Notes under the pieces: model-generated
Told to the model about the DNA's origin: nothing
Seen by the model: the letters and a program-made list of their open reading frames with translations, nothing else
Database searches by the model: none
Translations under genes and position numbers: made by a program
In this document: in pieces, positions 9,299 to 19,889 of the stretch
How positions within the stretch are numbered: position 1 is the first letter of the stretch
Layout: the number at the start of each line of letters is the position of its first letter
DNA from: Vanessa cardui
Lineage: Eukaryota; Arthropoda; Insecta; Lepidoptera; Nymphalidae
Reading direction: 5' to 3'
Assembly: GCF_905220365.1 (NCBI RefSeq)
Contig: NC_061153.1
Location: 8,390,001-8,454,000, forward strand
DNA length: 64,000 nucleotides

Positions 9299-9671
9299 AT
9301 TACGTAGGGCTGCCGTTGAGGATGCAGAATGAAACCGAACGAATTTAACTTATACGTTTATTTAAGTAATTCAATTTAACAATTAATTATTTCTAATTTA
9401 TAATACGTGACAGTCTGTTCGATGTCAGAACAAAAAGTGAAGTTCTGTAGTCTGAATTACATATTTATAACGAAATCGGTAAATCACTGAATGGTCCCCA
9501 CGGTATGGTGATTTTTGGTAGCGCTCGATGTTCGGGAGGTCTTGCGAAACAAATCAGCGACGCTGGCAACAGGTGGTAGCTTCAAGGAATGCATGGTGTG
9601 ATTATTTCTCACGGTATGGTAATTCTTGGTAGCGCTCGATGTTCGGGAGGTCTTGCGATTATTCCTTAACA
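9299..9671 (-). repeat. Gypsy A 5' LTR, 373 bp
   Basis: The right edge is set by a TGTTAAG start seen also at the second copy (13449-13821, same length), and the left edge by the primer site. Within the LTR a segment of about 52 bases, starting CGCAAGACC in the sense direction, occurs twice, about 109 bases apart (9609-9660 and 9500-9551). A TATAAATA and an AATAAA occur in the sense direction further on. Confidence 0.75.
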
Positions 9672-9740
9672 TGTCGTTCCCTTTATTTTCGTTCCTTTTT
9701 TTTTTTAGAAACATTAAATTGTACTCACTTTTATCCTCGT

Positions 9741-9890
9741 CGCCACTTGTAATGACTCGGGGGCCAATAAAACACACTTTTGATATTTGCGAAGGATATA
9801 AAGTATGCTGTGCGCACTCGGCTACGGCAGGTGTTAGACTGACGTAACAAAGCGCTTGCGCATACACTACAATAACCATTCAATATTATT
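9741..9890 (-). repeat. Remnant of another LTR with its primer site
   Basis: On the minus strand a short LTR-like stretch ends ATTACAAG and is followed by TGGCGACGAGGAT, which looks like a primer binding site of short-LTR Gypsy (mag-type) elements. No coding part is attached, and the segment is cut at 9676 by the Gypsy A LTR. The call rests on the motif alone. Confidence 0.3.
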
Positions 9891-9971
9891 CAACTTTTCT
9901 ATTTAAAGTACAATTTTAATATTTAATTATTTTAACTAAAAAGACGTTAAAACTTAGTTTAAGTTTTATTT

Positions 9972-10944
9972 TTGACGCAGCTCCCCCTAAATATGTTCCA
10001 TACCCCGGTTAAAGGGTCAAATATGGAACAGAGCCCCAGGAATGTCTCGACATCCTCAAACCACAATGAGACGTTAGGAACGTCCACCGAAAATGAGATC
10101 TCTCAAGTAAGGAAAAGTATAGGAGAATGGGAAACGAAAGGACCACATGTTAAAAAATCGAACCCATCACAAATAAATAAAGAGGTACAAAAAAGGGCCT
10201 CAACCGAAGCTTTTAGCATTTCTCCACCTGGGAAGGATAGAGACCAGGTGAAGTCCACCGACAGGGTGACCCAGGCCCGGATCTGGCTCCGAAAAGCGAA
10301 GACCTACCTTAGTGAGTCTCGCAATCTGAAGACAGATCTAAAGGTGGGAATCACGCGTCGCGCTGGAGGAAATGTTCAGGTTAATGAAGGAAGAGGCAGG
10401 AGATAAAACGAAAGGACAACCGAAGAGAGACGGAACCTATATAAAAGAAAAAAGTGAAAAGGGGACTATGACCGAAAAACAAGATATAAATAACGATATA
10501 TTCAAAATGCTCCAATGGCAAAAGCAAAAAATTGAGGACACCTACGTCGAAGTGGGGAAGGTTACAGAAGCCATTACGACTCTGCAAAAAGCCGCGTCTA
10601 TACAGACGACGACATACGCAGAGGTAACTTCGAAAACCAATCCGAGAAGTAGAGAACCGGCATTATACTCCATCTTAATCGTACCAAAAAACGAGACAGA
10701 CACCGGGGATCAAGTCCTTGAAAGAGTGCGCAAAGCGGTAAACGCGAAAGACGGATGGATTATGGTGGAAAAGGTGCGCAAAGTAAAAGACAGGAAAGTA
10801 ATAGTGGGTTGCAAGACCGTAGAAGAAAGAAGCAAACTAAAGGAACGGCTTAGGTGTGTGGAAGAGCATATACACATAGAGGAGGTTAAAAACCAAGACC
10901 CTATGTTGATACTTAGAGACGTTCTCGCAGTAATACCAACTTAA
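9972..10944 (+). pseudogene. LINE ORF1 fragment (R1/I-group Gag-like)
   Basis: Two overlapping frames (9972-10406 and 10372-10944) together read as the front of an insect LINE ORF1. The first holds RIWLRKAKTYLSESRNLKTD. The second holds LYSILIVPKNETDTGDQVLE, KVRKVKDRKVIVGCKT and VEEVKNQDPMLILRDVL, a fold common before the zinc knuckles in R1- and I-group ORF1 proteins. The frame changes near 10390. The knuckles and all of ORF2 are missing, and LINE D1 starts where it ends. It cannot be functional. Confidence 0.6.
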
Positions 10945-11383
10945 CGTTTAGCGGTGACAAGTGTGTTCGTACATTTTATAGAAACAAAAATAGTAAAACT
11001 CAGTGAAATTGATAAAACAAACCTTTATTAAAACGTGAGGTGTGTAAACATACTGTAAGTGGAATAAATACATTGATAAGTTTTAATATCAGTGAATCTT
11101 GTGCAAAGTTAATCAGCTGTTTGGATCAGCTGATGCGTATATACCTACCCACTAACAAAGAAAACAATTCAACGTATACTTCGATTAAACTTACAATCTA
11201 GTGGTTTGGTGTATTTGTGATTACTCGTTTATTTACATATTCAAACTTTAGAACCGACTATAGTGAAATATATTATCTCTTATACATAATTATTACAATA
11301 TTTCATTTCCTTAATAAACTTTATACAAAAAATATTATTTAGTGACACCTGTTGGAAAAGCTACGTACTACATTAAACGCATA

Positions 11384-12398
11384 ATGGCAAACAAATGTAA
11401 TCAATGCGGCAAGTTCTCATCAACTACAGATGGCGCAAAGTGCAATAAGTGTAATTCGGTATTCCATCGATTATGCGTCAACGTTAGCCCCGACTCCCGC
11501 CTCCCCGCGCGCTGGACGTGCCCAGGGTGCCGCAGAACGGAAAATAAGAATAAGTCTGTCGTAAATACTGAGTCGCCTTCTATGGGTAATATATATACAG
11601 ATGCTAGTTCGGCTGATATGAGGAGAAGAACTCAGCGCTATGCTTAGCTGAGGAAATGAGGCTTCTGCGGTTAGAGCTTATGTCGGTCACGCGAGAAATA
11701 ACTTCGTTCAGGGTTGAGTTGACGAGAATGAACGACAATATGGCCGAATTTAATAAAAGGGTCGACAACGTAGAGGAGCGTTTGACTTCTTTGAAAGAAA
11801 AAAACTCGGGGTCTGTCGATCAAAATTTATTATTATTATATTATTATTTATTTATTTATTATATTATTTCATTGCGCAGTTAAAATCAGACATCAACGAC
11901 CGTGAACAAAAGTCGCTAATAAATGACATCCAAATAACGGATTTGCCGGAACGGAGTGGTGAGAATGCTGTCCATCTGACTCTAGCGGTCACAAAGAAAT
12001 TAGGCATGGCTCTCGACTCCTGCGATATTGTGAGCGTGGAGCGAGCCGGCCCGCATCGCGCACTAGTGTCGAGTGAGGAGCGTCAGCGTCCGCGACCAGT
12101 GATCGTGCGATTGGCGCAACGGTCTCTGTGCGACAATATCATAAAGGCGGCGCGGGTACGACGCGGCACCGACACATCAGGCGTCACTGATGGCAATCTG
12201 TCCCGAGTCTATATCAATGAGCACCTGACTCGCTTTAATCGCCTGTTGTTTTATAAAGCAAGAGAGGAGGGCAAACGACACGGTTGGCGCTTCATATGGA
12301 CGCGAGAAGGGAGAATATATATGCGACGTTTGACGGATACGGCAGTACAACGCATTCGGACAGAATGTGATTTAAGTAAGATTTTTGGTTTAAAATAA
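11384..12398 (+). pseudogene. LINE D1 ORF1: PHD-type zinc finger and FP25K-like domain
   Basis: The first block from the ATG at 11384 has a PHD-type finger (CNQCGKF, CNKCNSVFHRLC, WTCPGC). A stop at 11645-11647 and a frame change lead to a coiled-coil block (11656 on). The third block, 11943-12398, ends with RPRPVIVRLAQ, VYINEHLTRFNRLLFYKARE and WRFIWTREGRIYMRR. That block resembles the C-terminal domain shared by LINE ORF1 proteins and baculovirus FP25K proteins. An AT-rich low-complexity insert at 11828-11872 separates blocks two and three. D3 at 24669-25654 is a sister copy. Confidence 0.75.
11828..11872 (+). repeat. TTA/TTTA low-complexity insert in LINE D1 ORF1
   Basis: About 45 bases of TTATTA and TTTA repeats replace a short coding stretch that is present in the sister copy near 25090-25130. 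They break the reading frame. Confidence 0.6.
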
Positions 12399-13116
12399 TT
12401 TGGCAATTAACCAATTTTATAAGAGTAGTGTATTTATATTACAAATATTTTCTAATATTGTTCTTGTTTGTTTATAGTCTAAGTAAAATTAATTTATTTG
12501 CCTTTATTGGTATGTCTATATTTAGTTTTCAACCGACTTCAAAAAGAAGGAGGTTATCAATTCGTCTGTATTTTTTTTTTTTTTATGTTTGTTACCTCAT
12601 AACTTTTTACTGGGTGGACCGATTTTGATAATTTTTTTTTGTTTGAAAGGTAGTGCTTCCCGTGGGGTCCCATTTTAATTTTATTTTTTTCCGATGATGG
12701 TATCCGTATGAAAACGACATAAGTCTTAAATTTGCATTATGTTTGTGCGACTGAAATTGGTAGAAACAATTTTGATGATTCTTTTTTTATTATAAAGGAT
12801 ACACTTTAAGGGTAGTTTGGTGAAAGTTTGGTAAGGTTCTGAGCATAGGATCCATGACAAATTAAGGGAACGGGAGGGAACGGAACAATTCTGAGGAGCC
12901 CGTTAGCAATACTCGGTCGAATCTTTTATTTATGGGTTACTTGGATATTTGAATCACCTTCCGGAACGTGGTTATGTTCATGTAATCGTCATAATCGAAT
13001 ATTATAATCAACTAGCGACCCGCCCCGACTTCTTACGGGTGCAAAACTGATACTAAATATACTAAAGAATTTGTTTATTTACGACATCACATTGCAAACT
13101 TCTAAAATTGTCAGTG

Positions 13117-13821
13117 AAGGTCTTGCGATTATTTCTTAACAACTCCCTCCGCAGGATCAGCAGCTATTTGGAGACTTTTGTCGAAAATAGTGCTGATAGA
13201 GACATAGGATCTCTGGGGCTGTCCTGGACTTCTTGTGTTCTTCTATACTACTTAAACTAATATCTCTTCTATTATATGAACATGAACATGTCTCTCTACG
13301 TTATCGATGTCTGGATACCTCTCGTGCAGCACTACTCGTAGATTCGGGTGCTCTGGATGCAGCAGCTAGACAAGCTACGGCGGGGCTTCACGCGATTACG
13401 GAAATCTTCTACGCGAAACGTTCCGCGAGCATCCTACCGACTGCGCCAATTACGTAGGGCTGCCGTTGAGGATGCAGATTGAAACCGAACGAATTTAACT
13501 TATAAGTTTATTTAAGTAATTCAACTTAACAATTAATTATTTCTAATTTATAATACGTGACAGTCTGTTCGATGTCAGAACAGAAAGTGAAGTTCTGTAG
13601 TCTGAATTACATATTTATAACGAAATCGGTAAATCACTGAATGGTCCTCACGGTATGGTGATTCTTGGTAGCGCTCGATGTTCGGGAGGTCTTGCGAAAC
13701 AAAGCAGCGACGCTGGCAACAGGTGGTAGCTTCAAGGAATGCATGGTGTGATTATTTCTCACGGTATGGTAATTCTTGGTAGCGCTCGATGTTCGGGTGG
13801 TCTTGCGATTATTTCTTAACA
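13117..13821 (-). mobile_element. Deletion derivative of Gypsy A
   Basis: In minus-strand order it has a complete 373-base 5' LTR (13821-13449), a tRNA-Ser primer site (13448-13429), about 170 bases of leader, a short piece of early gag (matching 8951-8985), about 110 bases of unplaced sequence, a polypurine tract (GGAGGGAG next to the LTR) and only the first 25 bases of the 3' LTR. AGTG occurs on both sides (13113-13116 and 13822-13825) and would be the target duplication. The uninterrupted target can be seen in the related repeat at 35061 (TCAGTGTTTC). It cannot code for anything and depends on other copies. Confidence 0.7.
13429..13448 (-). promoter_or_regulatory. Primer binding site for tRNA-Ser, Gypsy A derivative
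   Basis: Same 20 bases as at 9279-9298, directly beside the 373-base LTR. Confidence 0.75.
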
Positions 13822-14295
13822 AGTGTTTCTTTACTATATTGTTCATTTATTATATACACAAACCTTCCCCTTGAATTACACTATCTATTAAAAAAAACCG
13901 CATTAAAATCCGTTGCGTAGTTTAAAGATATAGGGACAGAGAAAGAGACTTTGTTTTATACTATGTATTGACGGAACTCCTAAATTTCTTACTGTCTTTA
14001 ATCAAATTTTGTGTATATAATGTGATGTCATATGATGTACGACATAGCATACGAATAGCTCTTTTGCAAAGTTTTTTTACTGAGGTCGATTACAGCTCAT
14101 TCGAGGGTGGTACCTTGTAGTTTATGCCGCATGATGTATTAAAGCCGCATTTTCGAAAGTCTATTTTTGCTTTATTCGAATGTTTTTTTTGAAATTGTAC
14201 CCGAAGTAATTTCTGATTCATATAAACGGCACGCTTAATCTTTCCATATTAAGAGAAAAATGTTAGACTACATCAGCTTCACTTAAAATCAAAAA

Positions 14296-14893
14296 ATAAA
14301 TAAAATTTTAACAAAAAGAAAAACCGACTTCAAACAAAACACTATTTTAAAACAAACAAAAATGCACTAAAAAGTAAAAAAAATAACTGCATATTTAACA
14401 AATTTTTGAGAGTCCTCCTAGGTTAAATGAAATGAAAAATATTAGACTACTTAAAAGTCGATTTACGATTATATAATGTAGTTATAATTATTGCTATATT
14501 TGGAGTCGGTGTCAGCCACGGACACCCTATACTATATCTATCAAAAAACAATACGAGAATACTTTAAGAAATATGCTTCTTACAAATTACCTTTTATACG
14601 ATATTATACTGCGTCAATCAAGAGGCTAGTATCGCTTCTTTCTTTTGATTGTTGAAGCGTGTGTCCGTGGCTGACACCGGCTCCAAATATAACAATAACT
14701 ATAACTACGTTATATAATCGTAAATCGACTTTGAAGTAGTCTAATATTTTTCATTTCATTTTACCTAGTAGGACTCTCAAAAATTTGTTAAATATGCAGT
14801 TATTTTTTTTACTTTTTAGTGCATTTTTATTTGTTTTAAAATAGTGTTTTGTTTGAAGTCGGTTTTTCTTTTTGTTAAAATTTTATTTATTTT
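14296..14893. repeat. Foldback palindrome (part B), copy 1
   Basis: The two arms of about 213 bases (14296-14509 and 14680-14893) are inverted copies of each other with few differences. The outer bases on both sides read AATAAAATTTTAACAAAAAG and then AACCGACTTC. The 170-base centre contains GGTGTCAGCCACGGACACC and its partner near 14670. A transcript would fold into a long hairpin. Confidence 0.75.
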
Positions 14894-15459
14894 GTCTACT
14901 CTTACTATATACTTTTGTTAAGGCTGGATAATGATCAAAATTATTGTAATTTGAAAACGCAATTTGTAACCCGCAATGACGTGTCCCCGGTCAATATGAT
15001 AAAATATTTAATATTGTATGAAACTAATATAAAATTATTTATATATTTCCACATTAACTATTACGTTCATTTGAATAACTAAGTATTTTCATCGTTCTTT
15101 TATATACAGCTTAGTATTATTTTATGAAACGGTCATATTTTGTACATCTCATTTATTTTGTATCTCTTTGTATATTTTTTTACTATAAAAAATGATCAAT
15201 TATAAAAATCTTAAATTAGGTTTGTTCAACCCGGGTTCGCTTGGCTCACATCACGACGAGTTTATAGTGCTTATGGAGCGCCATGAGGTAGATGTTATAG
15301 CAATTAACGAGACATGGTTGCGCCAGGGAGAGGAGGGCAGAGCTCCTGTTGTGCCTGGCTACCGGTTGCGACACATACCACGGCCAGCAGAAATACGTTC
15401 ACGAGGTGGCGGTGTCGAATTTTACGTCAAACGCGGTATATCTGTGTACACTTGTACAT

Positions 15460-15474
15460 CCGATATCACCCCTT
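15460..15474 (+). repeat. Target-site duplication, left copy
   Basis: CCGATATCACCCCTT here and at 17272-17286 flank the minus-strand LINE exactly. The 15 bases are identical. Confidence 0.85.
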
Positions 15475-17271
15475 TTGTTTTTTTTTTTTGTTGACGCAGG
15501 GTAAATCTTCATAGATACCTGACTCCTGGGGGGAGAGGCCGGGTTATGTGAGATTGTACTCACTAAAACCCCCTGCGATGGCCGCCACAGCACAGAAAAC
15601 GGAGAGACTACGGGATCTTTCGCAGCACGTCCGCGGCCTCTCCCGTGCGTTGCTCCGCTCGTGGTTTGCGGAGCCCTTCTCAGGAGGGCGAAGATGGTCT
15701 TGCCCTCCCCGCACCCCTCGCTGGTGCGTACACCGGCAGTCCGAGGCCATACCGGACTGCGGTCCTCCTCTCGGCCGTATGAAAACGGATGCGTGAGACC
15801 CTCATCTCACGCACCCACGGCCGGAGGGATTGCCCTATTTATTCCGCCCCGGGCACTGGGGCTTGGAGTCCGTGAAGGCGACCCGCAGGTCGCCTCCGCC
15901 AGGCAGGATCGGCTCTCTCCCGAGCCCGCCCCGCAGTCTCCTTCTGGACCATGACGGTATCACAGAAGTTGACTACGGCCTCCCACGCTGATTCCCTGCG
16001 TAGCATCGACGACACGACTGCTCGCAGGGAGAGATTTCACCCGATTTGCTGGACCAAGACTTACCTTTCCGCGGGACACGCCTCTAGCGTGTGTTGGGCA
16101 TCGTCTTGGTCCGCCTCGCAGTGGTGGCAAACCGCCGTCGCCTCGCGTCCGATCCTACATGGGTACTCTCCAAAGCAACCGTGACCGGTCAGCACCTGTG
16201 TAAGTCGGAAGGTGACTCGTCGCTTCCGCCGCATCCAGGCCTCGAAGGCTGCCAGGATCGCACTCACGACGCGTTTGTGCGCGTACCGATCTCCGTGGAG
16301 ACGGGCGTACAACGTCGTGTGTGCCCTTCTCTGCCGCCTGAGCGCTTCGAGGACGCTGGCAGGGTAGGACGCACTTCCGCCGCTTTGACGGAGGGCGCGA
16401 GTCTGGTCGTAGACCCTCGCGTCCCTCTCCGCCAGGATGTCCAACGGCGGAAAGCACGCCAGAAGGGTCGCCGCCTCGAAGGATATCGTGCGATATCCCC
16501 GCACCATGCGGATGGCCACTCTCCGCTGCAGACTCAGGATCTTAGTCTTGCAGCGGCGGGTGCCCGTCAGTCGGTGTGACCAAACGGGTGCCCCATAGAG
16601 GGCCATTGATCGCACGACACCAGCATAGAGGCGGCGAATCTCCTCCCTCGGTCCCCCGAGATTAGGCAGCAGTCTGTGCAACGCACCCACTGCCTTCTCG
16701 ATCCGGGGGACCAGGAGCTTGAAGTGCTCTTCAATGCTCCAGCGACCGTCCAGGACAAGACCCAGGTATTCCATGTACCTGGACACCTGGACGTTTGAGT
16801 CACCTACGCGAATGATCTGCGAACGGGGTGATTCCCGGCCCACCGGCCACTTGTGGAACCATAGCGTGTCCGTCTTATGCGGCGCTATCCGAAGACCCAG
16901 TTCACAGATTTTCGCGACAACGAGTTCGACTCCGAGCTCGGCTCGCCGTCTGGTCATCTCAAAGCTCAACCCGCATGCCAGCACCAGCGTGTCATCTGCG
17001 TAGCAGATCACGCTGACGCCTGCGGGGAGCTCGACACGATCCGTCCGACGTCCTAGGACCGATCCCTGCGGAACCCCGCAGTACACTTCCCTCCGGGTAC
17101 TCGAACCATCCTGGCCCACGTACACAATGTACCTGTCGCGCAAGTAGCTCCCGACGATAGAGCGTTAAAGGCGTTGACGATATCCAGGCTTATCGCCAAC
17201 CCCCCTGAGCCACCGCCTGCTCCGTCAGGGACCGGACGCGCATGATCGCGTCAACGGTCGAACGACCCTGA
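15475..17271 (-). mobile_element. 5'-truncated R1-like LINE
   Basis: Read on the minus strand, this element starts inside the reverse transcriptase (GRSTVDAIMRV), continues through the C-terminal zinc motif and a GC-rich 3' UTR of more than 450 bases, and ends in a short poly(A) seen as a T run at 15478-15489. It is flanked by a perfect 15-base duplication. GC-rich codon use and the protein resemble the SART-like LINE at 46-6263, but it is a different family. The 5' truncation is typical of incomplete target-primed copying. Confidence 0.85.
16061..17270 (-). pseudogene. R1-like LINE ORF2, reverse transcriptase C-terminal half
   Basis: A 360-codon open stretch (17143-16061) has CGVPQGSVLG, CYADDTLVLA, MEYLGLVLDGRW, LLPNLGG and RRLYAGVVRSMALYGAPVW, ending in the R1-type zinc motif CHHCEADQDDAQHTLEAC. 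Upstream, at 17270-17143, the frame is broken and part of the RT between the QGRSTVDAI and GVPQG boxes is deleted. The enzyme lacks its N-terminal half and is not functional. Similarity to the ORF2 at 2727-5915 is evident along the whole stretch. Confidence 0.8.
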
Positions 17272-17286
17272 CCGATATCACCCCTT
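17272..17286 (+). repeat. Target-site duplication, right copy
   Basis: Identical to 15460-15474; the LINE D1 endonuclease frame resumes here. Confidence 0.85.
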
Positions 17287-18748
17287 GTGGAACAAATGTG
17301 GATAAGTATCAAAATAAATAGCAAAACTATAATTGTCGGCACAGCATACCGCCCTTCCTGGGGAAATATTACAACTTTCTTTGGCGCCTTGACAGAATCT
17401 ATAGGTAGCTTACCCTATCATGATAATCTGTACTTATTAGGAGATTTTAATATTAATTATATTGGCACTCGAGATCATCATAAGCAAGCATTGGACTTTC
17501 AAGTTCCTTTCAACTCATGACTTAACACAATATGTCACAGAACCAACACATTTTACACTATTATGATTGATCTTATTCGCTCAAATACTCCGGTTGGTCA
17601 AATTACAGTATACCATGTAGCGGAATTCGGTGGCCATGCCTTTATATCCTGCGAAATAACTATTAAAAAAAATAAAATCTTACCAAAAACTATTGCGTTT
17701 AGACCTTTAAAAGATATTAATTCAGAACACCTTACTGAAGCACTTAATTTAATTAACTGGCAGAGCGTGAAGAATATCGAGGATATAAACGACATGGTGA
17801 CCGTATTCACTAGTAATTTGCTGTGGGTATTTGACTTAGTTGCGCCTATTAAAATGATTTATATTAAGGAAGATCAGTACCCCTGGATAACGTATAATAT
17901 AAAGTTATTGATGGATCGTCGGAATGAGGCACACGTTAAGGCAAAAAGATCTGGGTCGGAAACAAGTAAAAAATATTATAAAGACTTAAAATCGCAGGTC
18001 ACCCAAGCAATTTATCGAGAGAAGTCTGCTTATTTTAATTTCCATATAAACTCAAATATCAAAAAATTATACTTTGGAGTCACTTAAAAAACATGTTAAC
18101 AAAGGCATAATAATATTATACCAGAAGAACTTAATGATCCGAATACGATAAATAACGATGCATAAATATGGCTCAGCTATTTTCACGTTGGTTACTGTCG
18201 ATGAATTAGAGGTCTTATAAACGGTACACTCTTTAAAGTCAAATGCTATGGGTATAGACAGTATCTCATTGGATATGCTCCTACTGACTTTACCGATTAC
18301 ACTGGCACATATTACTACAGTTATAAATAAATCTATTACAAGCAACACATTTCCGACCTTGTGGCAGACGGCTCTAGTGAGACCTATACCCAAGAAAGAC
18401 AATGTTAGTAAATTTAAGGATCTTCGACCAATAAGCATATTACCTTGTATTTCAAAGATATTGGAGAGAATTGTGTGTAACCAGGATTCTTAGAGGCTCA
18501 CAATATCTTACCCACAAGACAGTCCGGGTTTCGAAAACATCACAGCACTACTACCGTGCTATTGAATGTGATTGACAATGTGTTATGTGCACAGGATAGG
18601 GGTGAGGGTACGATTCTTGTTTTGTTAGATTTCTCGCGTACCTTTGACACAATAAATAGGACGTTATTTTTAGCAAAACTGAGATATTACGGGTTCAGCT
18701 CTGACGCAATTAAATGTTTTTTTAGTTATTTAGGAAATCGTTCACAAT

Positions 18749-19090
18749 TTTTTTTTTATTTGGGACCGTACAAAAATATAAAAATATATATAATTTACTT
18801 CAAAATTAGAAATAAATAAAAAAAAAAAGTTAACCAAAGAAAAACAACTTAAATTACTATTAACATTTACACGAAAAAACATTAAAAAAAATTAACAATA
18901 AAAAATTCATTGATACAAAAAAAGGGTTAAAAGAAAAAAAAAAAAAAAAAACAAAAAATTCTATATTACAGTAAACATATATGACGTGTACCATTCAGCA
19001 ATTAATAGGCGTGGACACCTAATGCTGGTTTTCAATGGTACCCTTTTTGATAACTACTGCGGACGGTGACCAAGTTATAATACGAGTACT
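18749..19090 (-). mobile_element. SINE-like retroposon, degraded copy
   Basis: The minus strand has AAAGGGTACCATTGAAAACC and further segments matching the retroposon at 61738-62040. Its 3' end is the A-rich tail seen here as a T run at 18748-18757. It sits where the LINE D1 reverse transcriptase breaks off. Boundaries on the right are approximate and no target duplication was found. Confidence 0.4.
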
Positions 19091-19730
19091 TACATTAATA
19101 TAAATATATATAGAATAGACAATAGACATTAGATATATATTATATTCATTAAATAAATCTGCACACATTAAATAGTAAATTTTTCAATATAGGTATCTAT
19201 TATTTTGTAAAAAAAAAAAAACAAAACCAGTTACAGACAACTGGGAATGTTATCAGAATGCCACGTGCGCCGGTGGTCGCGAGACGTGCACGTTAGTAAT
19301 ATTATTTGTTTATTATAAATAACAATGAACAAGAAAAGTGAGACCCAGAAGAAAAAAACAAAAAATTGTTGGACGTTGAAGTCGATGGTGAGTTATAAAT
19401 ATATTATGTGAGCTCATATAAAAAACATAAATAATTATTGAAATATTATTCTTTTATTTCTAGACTACCCACGAAAGTAATAGATAAAATCAAATGGGTA
19501 ACAATACCTCGTTATTAGCGGCAGTTTTCTCAGCATAGCTAACATATAGTCGATGGAACAACACGATACAAGCAGCGGAGCCATACTATTAAGGTGAGAT
19601 AATACGTATTTATATATCTAGGTAAAAAAAAAATATGTATGTTATATTTCTAATATATATTAAATACAACCGAGATACTTTTTACTTGTAATTGAATATC
19701 AATTTAGATATGTATACGAGTAATCAAAAA

Positions 19731-19804
<74 letters not shown>

Positions 19805-19889
19805 AATAAAGTAATTAAGCCGGTGGTAGACTGGTAGACCATAGTTACGTAACTCGATAACGAAGCCAATTTTTAAGAACATATGCTAC
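19091..19889. other. AT-rich stretch without a recognised gene
   Basis: I see no ORF of note. A short plus-strand segment (ATG at 19325, Lys-rich) is followed by GGTGAGTT and, 70 bases on, by TTTCTAGACTACC, which look like intron borders. This could be a scrap of a spliced gene, but I do not recognise the peptide. An A run (19728-19747) and a TA repeat (19748-19798) follow, then a CATACACATA microsatellite near 19890-19930 that closes LINE D2. Confidence 0.4.
19748..19798. repeat. (TA)n microsatellite
   Basis: About 25 uninterrupted TA units follow an A-rich run. Confidence 0.9.

Larger units (their letters stand above)
6280..9671 (-). mobile_element. Gypsy A, errantivirus-type LTR retrotransposon, 5' part
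   Basis: In minus-strand order this stretch holds a 373-base 5' LTR (9671-9299), a tRNA-Ser primer site, a leader, gag and the front of pol up to the reverse transcriptase. The pol frame stops at the LINE insertion at 6280; RNase H, integrase and any env would lie left of the window. Gag-pol order, a gag without zinc knuckles and the tRNA-Ser primer fit the 17.6/297/TED group. Frameshifts in gag mark it as a dead copy. A deleted relative lies at 13117-13821. Confidence 0.8.
12526..14893 (+). mobile_element. Composite foldback repeat, copy 1 (parts A and B)
   Basis: Part A begins TTTTCAACCGACTTC and runs to about 14295; part B (14296-14893) is a long palindrome. The same A-B order occurs inverted at about 58655-60533, and part A alone at 34459-35097. 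The unit starts with AACCGACTTC and ends with GAAGTCGGTT, so it has short terminal inverted repeats. No coding sequence is seen. The opening stretch, which continues into GGAGGTTATCAATTCG and GGGTGGACCGATTTTGAT, is a repeat I know as very common in Lepidoptera. A Gypsy derivative interrupts part A at 13117-13821. Confidence 0.65.
10944..18748 (+). mobile_element. LINE D1, non-LTR element with PHD/FP25K-like ORF1
   Basis: The element starts ACGTTTAGCGGTGAC, matching the start of LINE D3 at 24250 and, inverted, of D2 at 22364. It has a 440-base 5' UTR, a broken ORF1 (11384-12398), an ORF1-ORF2 spacer, and a broken ORF2 starting at 15192. It is interrupted by a foldback repeat at about 12526-14893 and by a minus-strand LINE at 15475-17271. 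It is cut within the reverse transcriptase near 18748. The endonuclease and RT type suggest the CR1/Jockey-related group; the clade is not settled by eye. Confidence 0.75.
15192..18748 (+). pseudogene. LINE D1 ORF2: endonuclease and partial reverse transcriptase
   Basis: The reading starts at the ATG at 15192 (MINYKNLKLGLFNPGSLGSH) with AP endonuclease motifs INETWLR and RGGGVEFYVKRG. It is interrupted at 15475 by a minus-strand LINE and resumes at 17272 with VGTAYRPSWG, LLGDFNIN and VIDLI-type sequence. Reverse transcriptase motifs follow in broken frames: LRPISILPCISKILERIV at 18420, then LVLLDFSRTFDTINR at 18620. It ends before the YADD box. Stops near 17518 and 18090 and several frame changes make it dead. 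Confidence 0.75.

Noticed and set aside
9500..9660. CRISPR-like direct repeats
   Set aside because: Only two units, inside a retrotransposon LTR of an insect genome.
9484..9879. Minus-strand 131-codon frame with a repeated peptide KTSRTSSATKN
   Set aside because: The peptide repeat is the duplicated LTR segment read through; it is not a protein gene.
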